Source: Panacagrimonas sp965216845
GTDB lineage: Bacteria > Pseudomonadota > Gammaproteobacteria > Nevskiales > Nevskiaceae
Length of the DNA stretch: 64,000 nt
Assembly (NCBI GenBank): GCA_965216845.1
Contig: OZ244200.1
Coordinates: 2,356,001 to 2,420,000, forward strand
Reading direction: 5' to 3'
Below, piece after piece: positions 28,050 to 35,127 of the stretch. Positions within the stretch are counted from its first letter, which is position 1; every line of letters starts with the position of its first letter. A program made the translations under genes and the position numbers. Under the pieces are notes generated by a model, which worked only from the letters and a program-made list of their open reading frames with translations, ran no database searches and was not told the origin of the DNA.

Positions 28050-29228
28050 TTATCCGCTGTTGCCGGACTTGCGCGTCGCCGGGTGGTAGCCCAGATCCTT
28101 GGCGATGATCTGCAGCATCACCTCGTTGGCGCCGCCGCCGATCGAACACAGGCGGGCGTCGCGGAAGATGCGGCTGATCGGGCAGTCCCACATGAAGCCC
28201 TGGCCGCCCCAGAACTGCAGGCAGGCGCTGGGCACGGTCTGGCCCAGCTGCCCGACCTTGAACTTGGCCATGGAGGTGAGCGCGTTGGCGTCGGCATCGC
28301 CGGCGATGTAGTGCTCGGCGGCTTCGCGCAGCAGCGCACGCGCGGCGTTGCACTCGATTTTCAGCTCGGCGAGCTTGCAGTGAATCATTTGCTGATCCAG
28401 CAGCGGTTTGCCGAAGGCGACCCGGTCGGCGGTGTACTCGGCGGTGACGGTAATGGCCTGTTCGATCTGGCTCAGGTACTTGCTGCCGGCGAACAGGCGT
28501 TCCTCCTGGAACTGCTGCATCTGATAGATGAAACCCATGCCTTCTTCGCCGATGCGGTGCCGGACCGGCACCCGAACCTCGTCCAGATAGATCGGTGCGG
28601 TGTCGGAGCTGCGCGCACCCAGCTTGTTCAGGCGCTCGCCGATGGTCACGCCTGGCGTCCTGGTGGGCACCACGATCAGGCTCTTGTTGCGATGCGGGGC
28701 GTTGTCGTCGCCGGTATTGCACAACAGGCAGAGCCAGTCGGACTGGGTGCCGTTGGTGATCCACATCTTGGAGCCGTTGATGATGTAGTCGTCGCCATCG
28801 CGTCGCGCGCTGGTTTTGATCGAGGCCACGTCCGAGCCCGCCCCCACTTCGCTGACGGCGATGCTGGTGACGCAGTCGCCGGCGATTGCCGGCGCCAGAA
28901 ACTCGCGCTTGAGTGCGTCGCTGCCATAGCGCGCCAGCGCCGGCGTTGCCATGTCGGTCTGCACGCCAATGGCAGTGGAAAGGCCCGAGCACTGGATTCT
29001 GCCGATCTCTTCGGCATAGACCAGCGAATAGCTGTAGTCCAGACCCTGACCGCCGTATTCCACCGGCTTGGTGATGCCCAGAATGCCGGCACGGCCCAGT
29101 TTCGGGAACAGTTGGTGCGCTGGAAAAATGCCCTGCGCTTCCCAGGCATCGACATGGGGCGCGATTTCTGTTTCTATCAAACGCTTGATAGATTGCCGAA
29201 GCAGTTCGTGTTCCGCTGTGAATCGCAT
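28050..29228 (-). CDS. atuD: AtuD-like (citronellyl-CoA-type) acyl-CoA dehydrogenase
   Basis: The 392-residue protein has the acyl-CoA dehydrogenase layout with SEVGAGSDVASIKTSA, GSKMWITNGTQSD and QFWGGQGFMWDCPISRI. The C-terminal catalytic-glutamate position is occupied by glycine (SIGGGANEVM); a glutamate in FQEERLFAGS fits the alternative position used by isovaleryl-CoA dehydrogenase and AtuD, which handle branched substrates. The start MRFTAEHELLRQ is supported by family alignment and by an upstream GGGAGA; a longer open frame continues upstream but lies antisense to the next gene. A palindrome shared with 47.92 kb lies inside codons 13-19. Confidence 0.85.
   Translation of the reverse strand: MRFTAEHELLRQSIKRLIETEIAPHVDAWEAQGIFPAHQLFPKLGRAGILGITKPVEYGGQGLDYSYSLVYAEEIGRIQCSGLSTAIGVQTDMATPALARYGSDALKREFLAPAIAGDCVTSIAVSEVGAGSDVASIKTSARRDGDDYIINGSKMWITNGTQSDWLCLLCNTGDDNAPHRNKSLIVVPTRTPGVTIGERLNKLGARSSDTAPIYLDEVRVPVRHRIGEEGMGFIYQMQQFQEERLFAGSKYLSQIEQAITVTAEYTADRVAFGKPLLDQQMIHCKLAELKIECNAARALLREAAEHYIAGDADANALTSMAKFKVGQLGQTVPSACLQFWGGQGFMWDCPISRIFRDARLCSIGGGANEVMLQIIAKDLGYHPATRKSGNSG
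29173..29192. promoter_or_regulatory. Putative operator, copy 1 of a shared palindrome
   Basis: TCTATCAAACGCTTGATAGA consists of two complementary 8-base arms around ACGC. The same 20 bases, extended by TT, recur at 47921-47942. This copy lies within the first codons of the AtuD-like gene and 180 bases before the divergent gene at 29373. Size and symmetry fit a TetR-family operator. Confidence 0.5.
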
Positions 29229-29372
29229 GAGGGCCTGATCTCCCGGGGGTGGTGTCCGCAGCGCGGCACAGGATGATCCATCGGAACACGAGCAGCACGC
29301 AAGTTTTTGAACTGGACCTGTTTCCCGACGTGGCCATCGTGCCGATGGCAGCAGAACCTGGAGGTGCATAAC

Positions 29373-30536
29373 GTGAAAACCCAATGGATGCTCAGTGAAG
29401 ATCACGAGATGGTGCGGCAGACCGCAGAGCGTTTCGCGCGCGAGCGATTGCGCGACGGCTATCAGTCGCGCGAATCGACGCCCGCCATGGACCGGGCCTT
29501 GATGCGCGAGATGGGCGCGCTCGGGCTGATCGCGCCCAATGTGCCCGAGCGCCTGGGCGGCATCGGCGCCCCCAGCGTGGTCAATGGACTGATCTGCGAG
29601 GCCATCGCCTACGGTGACTTCAATCTCAGCTACGTCAACATGGTGACGCCGCTGATCTGCGACGTCCTGCTGCGTCACGCATCGCCCGCCGTGCAGGAAC
29701 AGTACATCCCCGACCTGGCCGCCGGCGAGACGATCTGCGCCCTGGGTCTGACCGAGCCACGCGGCGGTTCGGACGCCTCGCACCTGCAGGTGTCGGCCAC
29801 CCGCAAGGGTGACACCTACCTCTTCAAGGGCGAAAAGACTTCCATCAGTTTCTCCGAACAGGCCAGCAGCATGCTGACCTTTGCCCGTACCAATCCCGAG
29901 GACGGCGGGCCGCGCGGCGTCTCTGCCTTCGTGGTGCCACTGGACCTGCCCGGCGTCAGTCGCGTTGCGTTCAAGGACATCGGCACCAAGCCGGTGGGCC
30001 GCGGGTCGGTGTTCTTCGATGACGTGGAAGTGCCCGCCAGCGCCATGATCGGTCGCGAGAACACCGGCTTCACGCAGATCATGGAAGGCTTCGATCTGAG
30101 CCGCATTCTGATCGCGCTGCAGTGCATCGGCGCGGCACAGGCTTCGGTGGACGAGACCTGGGCCTACGTCAGCGAACGCGAAGCCTTTGGCTATCGGCTG
30201 TCCAAGTTTCAGGGGGTTTCCTTCCCTCTGGCCGAGCACGAGAGTCAGCTCCAGTCCTTTCGCACGCTGTGCCATCACGCGCTGGCGCTGCGCGACGCCG
30301 GCAGGCGCCACACGCGTGAGGCCGCCATGGTCAAGTGGATGGCGCCCAAGTACTGCACCGACATCATCCAGAACTGCCTGCTGCTCCACGGCCATTACGG
30401 CTACACCATGGACCTGCCACATCAGCAACGGCTTCGCGATGTGATGGGCCTGCAGGTCGGTGATGGCACCGCGCAGATCATGAAGACCATCATCGCCCGC
30501 GAAACCATCGGCAGCGTCGGGGTGCATTACAAGTAA
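29373..30536 (+). CDS. Acyl-CoA dehydrogenase, cyclohexanecarboxyl-CoA dehydrogenase (AliB)-like
   Basis: The 387-residue protein has GLTEPRGGSDASHLQVSA and LLLHGHYGYTMDLPHQQRLRD. At the C-terminal base position it has GDGTAQIM with aspartate instead of glutamate, and the helix-G position has serine (FDLSRIL), so the usual general base is missing. Aspartate bases are characteristic of cyclohexanecarboxyl-CoA and cyclohexenecarboxyl-CoA dehydrogenases, which supports an alicyclic acyl-CoA as substrate. I chose the GTG at 29373 because GGAGG stands 8 bases before it and the family begins with this sequence. It is divergent from the AtuD-like gene and is followed by a strong hairpin. Confidence 0.82.
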   Translation: MKTQWMLSEDHEMVRQTAERFARERLRDGYQSRESTPAMDRALMREMGALGLIAPNVPERLGGIGAPSVVNGLICEAIAYGDFNLSYVNMVTPLICDVLLRHASPAVQEQYIPDLAAGETICALGLTEPRGGSDASHLQVSATRKGDTYLFKGEKTSISFSEQASSMLTFARTNPEDGGPRGVSAFVVPLDLPGVSRVAFKDIGTKPVGRGSVFFDDVEVPASAMIGRENTGFTQIMEGFDLSRILIALQCIGAAQASVDETWAYVSEREAFGYRLSKFQGVSFPLAEHESQLQSFRTLCHHALALRDAGRRHTREAAMVKWMAPKYCTDIIQNCLLLHGHYGYTMDLPHQQRLRDVMGLQVGDGTAQIMKTIIARETIGSVGVHYK

Positions 30537-30543
30537 CCACCAC

Positions 30544-30579
30544 GCCGCGCCGGCGCCTGCGGATCGGCGCCGGCGCGGC
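30544..30579 (+). terminator. GC-rich stem-loop after the AliB-like gene
   Basis: Two perfectly complementary 14-base arms (GCCGCGCCGGCGCC and its complement) enclose an 8-base loop, starting 8 bases after the stop codon. There is no T-run after it. Confidence 0.6.
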
Positions 30580-30641
30580 AAGCGGTCCGGGCGAACCGGA
30601 GCCGTGGCGGTCTGAGGCCGCACCCGGCTATCGCAAACGCG

Positions 30642-30688
30642 GTACAAACGTGTACAGTTACTGTGCGTTGTCAGGGTACGTACAACGC
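30642..30688. promoter_or_regulatory. Cluster of palindromes upstream of the PQQ dehydrogenase gene
   Basis: Within 47 bases lie GTACA-AACG-TGTAC (30642-30655), ACAGT-T-ACTGT (30654-30664) and GCGTTGT-10 bases-ACAACGC (30665-30688), the last enclosing the palindrome GTACGTAC. The block is comparatively AT-rich and ends 77 bases before the start codon, so it probably holds the promoter and operator sites. Clear -35/-10 boxes were not identified. Confidence 0.45.
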
Positions 30689-30765
30689 GATGGGCCAGCG
30701 GACCTCGCATGAGGAGGTCTGGCGCCGATCCGGCGAACCGCCATCAAAACATGATCGAGGGGAAG

Positions 30766-32922
30766 ATGAATAGCACACACGAATACCGGGTCACCGCAGG
30801 CCCGCGATGGCTACTGCTGCTGGCCGGCTGCCTGCTTGGCGGCGCGGCGCTGGCGAGCGACGATCAGGCCGCGCTGTCCAACGAAGCCGACGGCCGCAAC
30901 TGGGCGGCCGGCGGGCGCACCTTCAGCGAACAGCGGTTCAGCCCGCTGGATGCCATCAGCACCCAGACCGTCGACCGTCTGGGGCTGGCCTGGACCCTGG
31001 ATTTTCCCGACGTCTGGAACGTCTCCTCCATCCCGCTGGCGGTGGACGGGGTGATCTATGTGGCCGTCGGCTTTACCGTGCTGCACGCCATCGACGCACG
31101 CAGCGGCGAGCTGTTGTGGAAATACGATCCCAAGGTCGACCCCGCCAAGATGCGCATGGCCTGGGGCAGCCGTGGCCTGTCCTACTGGAACGGCAAGCTC
31201 TACGCCGGGGTGCAGGACGGGCGTCTGATCGCGGTGGATGCCAGCAGCGGCGAGCTGCTGTGGGAGGCCATGACCACCGAGCCGGGTGACAACCGCTACA
31301 TCACCGGCGCGCCGCGCGTGTTCAACGGCAAGGTGATCATCGGCCACGGCGGCGCCGACTACGGCCGGGTTCGTGGCTATGTGACCACCTACGACGCTGA
31401 AACCGGCGAGCAACTCTGGCGCTGGTGGGTGGTGCCCGGCAATCCGGCCGACGGCTTTGAAAACCAGGCCATGGAAATGGCCGCCAAGACCTGGACCGGC
31501 CAATGGTGGAAATCCGGCGGCGGCGGCACCGTGTGGCACGCCATGACCTATGACCCCGAGTTCAACCGGGTGTACCTGGGCACCGGCAACGGTTCACCCT
31601 GGAACCAGAAACTGCGCAGCCCCGGCGGCGGCGACAATCTGTTCCTGTGCTCGGTGGTGGCGCTGGATGCCGATACCGGCGAATACGTCTGGCACTACCA
31701 GACCAACCCGGGCGAGACCTGGGACTACAACTCGGCGATGGACATGGTGCTCGCCGACCTGACGCTGGACGGCAAGCCGCGCAAGGTGCTCATGCACGCG
31801 CCCAAGAACGGCTTTTTCTACGTGATCGACCGCCAGGACGGCAAGCTGATCTCCGCCGAAACCATCGCCAAGGTCACCTGGGCCGAGCGCATCGACTTGG
31901 AAACCGGCCGCCCGGTGGAAGTACATGGCGCGCGCTATCCCGGCGGCGAGGCGCTGATCTGGCCCGGCCCCGCCGGCGCGCACAACTGGCAACCCATGGC
32001 GTACAGCCCGGACACCGGCCTGATGTACATCCCCACGCGCGACATGGCCGGTTACTACGACGACCGCGGCATCACCCGCCAGAACTGGTCCCCCGACGGA
32101 CTCATGCCGGTGGGGGTCAAGCTGTTCTTCGACGACATGCCGAGCAACGCCGCCAGCACCTTTCTGCAGGCCTGGAATCCGATCACGCAGCAGCAGGCAT
32201 GGCGGCTGGACACCCCCGGCGGCATCAATGGCGGCGTGCTGACCACCCGCGGCGGTCTGGTGTTTCAGGGCCGGTCCGACGGCAAACTGACGGCGGTGGA
32301 CGCGGCCAACGGCCAGATCCTGTGGAGTCAGGACATGGGCGTTGGCACCCAGGCATCACCCATCACCTTTGAAGTTGATGGCGAGCAATACATCTCCATC
32401 CTCGCCGGCTGGGGCGGCAGTCCGATGCTGATGGGCTCACTGAGCGCACAGAGCGGCTGGGTGGGACGCCAGTATCCGCGCCGCCTGCTGACCTACAAAC
32501 TGGATGCCAAAGCCACGCTTCCGGCTTCCCCGCCGCCAACGGCAAAGGTGGAGGTGGTGGCAGCGCCTGACTTCGAGGTGGATCCGGCGCAGGCCGAACG
32601 CGGCAAGCTGACCTACGCCACCAAGTGCATGCTGTGCCACGGCACGGCGGCGGTGGCCGGCGGCTACGCACCCGATCTGCGTGCATCGCGCGTGCCGCTG
32701 AACCAAACCGCGTTTGCGGCGATTGTCCGCGACGGTGCGCTCACCGCTCGCGGCATGCCGCCGTTCGAGGAACTCAGTGACGCGCAACTGCAGGAGTTGC
32801 AGCACTACCTGCGCGAGCGGGCCAATCACCAGCCCAGCCTGTTCGACACCGCAGCCATGCTGGCGCGCTTTGGCTGGGTGTTCATCAAGATGCAGCTGAT
32901 GAAGTATGGCCTGATGGGTTGA
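30766..32922 (+). CDS. Periplasmic PQQ-dependent alcohol dehydrogenase with C-terminal cytochrome c (quinohaemoprotein)
   Basis: The 718-residue protein begins with a Sec signal peptide (hydrophobic core WLLLLAGCLLGG, cleavage after ALA near residue 30). The eight-bladed propeller shows WAAGGRTFSEQRFSPLD, repeated W-x-Y/D blade motifs and the catalytic aspartate in WDYN near residue 320. A cytochrome c domain follows with haem motif CMLCH near 621. It would oxidise alcohols and pass electrons to the respiratory chain. Two residues after the catalytic aspartate is asparagine, not the aspartate of lanthanide enzymes, so calcium is expected. The adjacent cysteine pair typical of this family is missing (AWGSRGLSYW at that place). 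ATG at 30766 has GAGG upstream; ATG at 30751 is less likely. Confidence 0.9.
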   Translation: MNSTHEYRVTAGPRWLLLLAGCLLGGAALASDDQAALSNEADGRNWAAGGRTFSEQRFSPLDAISTQTVDRLGLAWTLDFPDVWNVSSIPLAVDGVIYVAVGFTVLHAIDARSGELLWKYDPKVDPAKMRMAWGSRGLSYWNGKLYAGVQDGRLIAVDASSGELLWEAMTTEPGDNRYITGAPRVFNGKVIIGHGGADYGRVRGYVTTYDAETGEQLWRWWVVPGNPADGFENQAMEMAAKTWTGQWWKSGGGGTVWHAMTYDPEFNRVYLGTGNGSPWNQKLRSPGGGDNLFLCSVVALDADTGEYVWHYQTNPGETWDYNSAMDMVLADLTLDGKPRKVLMHAPKNGFFYVIDRQDGKLISAETIAKVTWAERIDLETGRPVEVHGARYPGGEALIWPGPAGAHNWQPMAYSPDTGLMYIPTRDMAGYYDDRGITRQNWSPDGLMPVGVKLFFDDMPSNAASTFLQAWNPITQQQAWRLDTPGGINGGVLTTRGGLVFQGRSDGKLTAVDAANGQILWSQDMGVGTQASPITFEVDGEQYISILAGWGGSPMLMGSLSAQSGWVGRQYPRRLLTYKLDAKATLPASPPPTAKVEVVAAPDFEVDPAQAERGKLTYATKCMLCHGTAAVAGGYAPDLRASRVPLNQTAFAAIVRDGALTARGMPPFEELSDAQLQELQHYLRERANHQPSLFDTAAMLARFGWVFIKMQLMKYGLMG

Positions 32923-32982
32923 GCATCGCCGCCCATCTTCGTCGGCGCATCGGCGGCGAAGCGACCACGGCGGACCGGCCTG

Positions 32983-33004
32983 GCGGGGGCCCCAAAGCCC
33001 CCGC
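32983..33004. terminator. Stem-loop between convergent genes
   Basis: GCGGGGGC and GCCCCCGC enclose CCCAAA in the 84-base gap between the PQQ dehydrogenase stop and the stop of the minus-strand acyl-CoA dehydrogenase. It could terminate transcription from both sides. No T-run is present. Confidence 0.5.
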
Positions 33005-33006
33005 GC

Positions 33007-34143
33007 TCACAGGCGCAAGCTCCTGGCGATGATGTTGCGCTGGATCTCGCTGGTGCCCTCACCGATCACGTAGACGAAGGCGTCGCGGTGGAAGCGGCCG
33101 ACGGCGTGGTCGCGCATGATCCCCGCGCCGCCGTGGATGCGGATGGCCTGTTCGGTGACCTGCAGCGCGCATTCGCTGGCGGTCAGCTTGACCTTGGCGG
33201 CGGTGGCGGCGTCGAGCGTGTTCTGCTCGATGCGCCAGGCACCGTAGTACACCAGCCAGCGCGCGGCCTCGATCTGCGCGGCCATGTCGGCGAGCTTGTG
33301 TGCAATGGCCTGATACTGGCCGATGTGCTTGCCGCCCACCTGGCGATCACGCGCGTAGGCAATTGCCGCATCGAGCGCACCCTGGGCCATACCCACGCAG
33401 TTGGCGGCAACCCCGACGCGATTTTCGGAAAGGCATTCCAGAATGATGGGATACGTCCCTTCGCGTCCACCCAGCAGCGCCGCGTCCGGAACGAATGCCT
33501 CATCGATGTGAATCAGTCCGGTCTCCGAGGCGCGGATGCCTTCCTTGGCCATCTTGTGTATCACGATGCCGGGGTTGGGCAGCTCGACGATGAACAGGCT
33601 CACCGCTTCGGGTGTCAGTTCCGGCCGCGTGCGTGCGGCCAGCAGCATGAAGTCAGCGATGGGCGAATTGGTGATGTACATCTTGCTGCCGCTGATGCGG
33701 TAGCCGCCGGATACCTTGGTGGCGTGGGTGCGCAAGGCGCGGATATTGGACCCGCCTTCGGGCTCGGACAGACCGAAGCAGGAAATGCGTTCGCCCTTCA
33801 AGCCCGGCGTCAGGTAGCTGGCCTTCTGTTCGGCCGTGCCGCTGCGCCAGATCGGCCACAGGCCCATGTGCGCCTGCACCGACCAGGTGGAGGCGAAGGC
33901 CTGACTGACGCGGCTCATTTCCTCCCGCGCCAAACACTCGCCGAGCTTGTCGAAACCCGAGCCGCCGTCCGCCTCCGGATAGCGGATGCCGATCAGCCCC
34001 ATGTCGCCCCACTGACGGATCATTTCCTTGGGGAAGCGTTCCTCGTCGTCGCAGGCGCGTGCAATCGGCGCGACCTCGGTCTGGAAAAAGCGGCGAACGG
34101 TGTCGCGCAGCATCTCCTGCTGCGGCGTGATTGAAAAATCCAT
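33007..34143 (-). CDS. Acyl-CoA dehydrogenase
   Basis: The 378-residue protein is a standard flavin-dependent acyl-CoA dehydrogenase: LSEPEGGSNIRALRTHA, SKMYITNSPIADF, IHGGAGIMRDHAVGRFHRD and the catalytic glutamate in IGEGTSEIQRNIIAR. It starts 3 bases after the SDR stop and is the last of ten genes in the minus-strand operon that begins at 47818. A short- or branched-chain acyl-CoA is a reasonable guess as substrate. In this operon it could supply the 2-enoyl-CoA that the carboxylase needs. Confidence 0.9.
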   Translation of the reverse strand: MDFSITPQQEMLRDTVRRFFQTEVAPIARACDDEERFPKEMIRQWGDMGLIGIRYPEADGGSGFDKLGECLAREEMSRVSQAFASTWSVQAHMGLWPIWRSGTAEQKASYLTPGLKGERISCFGLSEPEGGSNIRALRTHATKVSGGYRISGSKMYITNSPIADFMLLAARTRPELTPEAVSLFIVELPNPGIVIHKMAKEGIRASETGLIHIDEAFVPDAALLGGREGTYPIILECLSENRVGVAANCVGMAQGALDAAIAYARDRQVGGKHIGQYQAIAHKLADMAAQIEAARWLVYYGAWRIEQNTLDAATAAKVKLTASECALQVTEQAIRIHGGAGIMRDHAVGRFHRDAFVYVIGEGTSEIQRNIIARSLRL

Positions 34144-34146
34144 CGG

Positions 34147-35022
34147 TCAGTTTCCTTCGGGCGTCTTCAGAAAATCAGGCAGTGCGGTCTTGCCGAACGG
34201 GTCAAACGCCGGCATGGACTGGTGTTCCGGCACCGCGTGGAGGTGTTTGGCCAGACGCAGGCCGCCGTCCACCGGCAACACCACGCCGGTGATGTAGGCC
34301 GCCGCCTTGGACAGCAGGAAGCAGATCGAGGCCGATACCTCGGCCTCCGTGCCCATGCGCTGGCTGGGAATCTGGCGGCGCCGCGCCTTGAGGCGTTGCT
34401 GGAACTGCGCGTTGTAGGTCCCCATGCCGCTGGTGGCGATGGAACCGGGCGCCACCGCGTTGACGCGCACGCCGCGGTGTACCCATTCCAGCGCGGCGGT
34501 CTGGGTGAGGTTGATCATGCCGGCTCGCGCCGCGCCGGTGTGACCCATGCTGGGCATGCCGAAATCCACGGTGGCGACGACGTTGACGATGGCGCCGCCG
34601 TGCGCCTCCATCGACTGCGTGTAGACCTCACGCATCATGCTGAAGCCGCCATTGAGATTGTTGCGCACCACGGCGTCCCAGCCCTTGTCGGAAATATCGC
34701 GCAGCGGACTTGGGAACTGTCCGCCGGCGTTGTTCACCAGGCCATCGATGCGCCCGTGATCCGCCACCACGGCGGCCACGCCGGCAGCCACCGCAGGTGC
34801 GTCACGGATGTCGATGACCCGATGGCTGCAGGACAGGCCTTCCTCGGCGAGTTCATCACGCACCCGCTCCAGCTTTTCGCGCTTGCGGCCCACCAGCACC
34901 GGGAACGCGCCCAGGGTGGCCAGCTCGTGTGCGGTGCAACGGCCGATGCCGGAGCCGCCGCCGGTGACGATCACCACCTGCCCGTCCAGCAATTGCGGTC
35001 TCAGGGCCGAGCGATCGCTCAT
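34147..35022 (-). CDS. SDR-family protein resembling peroxisomal trans-2-enoyl-CoA reductase (PECR)
   Basis: The 291-residue protein has the NADP Rossmann motif TGGGSGIGRCTA and VNNAGG. The usual catalytic Tyr-x-x-x-Lys is replaced by HTGAAR near residue 159, in the context GHTGAARAGMINLT, and the sequence continues LEWVHRGVRVNAVAPG. This replacement is seen in enoyl-CoA and dienoyl-CoA reductases of the PECR/DECR group, so reduction of an enoyl-CoA is more likely than alcohol oxidation. AtuB and AtuG of the Pseudomonas atu cluster are also SDRs, so an atu-type role is possible. It sits between the second AtuA and the last acyl-CoA dehydrogenase. Confidence 0.8.
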   Translation of the reverse strand: MSDRSALRPQLLDGQVVIVTGGGSGIGRCTAHELATLGAFPVLVGRKREKLERVRDELAEEGLSCSHRVIDIRDAPAVAAGVAAVVADHGRIDGLVNNAGGQFPSPLRDISDKGWDAVVRNNLNGGFSMMREVYTQSMEAHGGAIVNVVATVDFGMPSMGHTGAARAGMINLTQTAALEWVHRGVRVNAVAPGSIATSGMGTYNAQFQQRLKARRRQIPSQRMGTEAEVSASICFLLSKAAAYITGVVLPVDGGLRLAKHLHAVPEHQSMPAFDPFGKTALPDFLKTPEGN

Positions 35023-35127
35023 GCGCCGCGCTCCGGCGGCCGATGTTGCCGCAGCCCTGCGACCGCGCCGCCTGCCTTGGGTTCGCCGACGCCCGGTGGC
35101 GACACCCCGACCAGGGCTGCGGATCGT

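Noticed and set aside
29229..30710. Upstream continuation of the AtuD-like reading frame, which would give an 886-residue protein
   Set aside because: The extra part lies antisense to a well-supported acyl-CoA dehydrogenase gene and has no family similarity; the family start is at 29228.
30766..32922. Lanthanide dependence of the PQQ dehydrogenase
   Set aside because: The residue two positions after the catalytic Asp is Asn, not the extra Asp of XoxF/ExaF-type enzymes.
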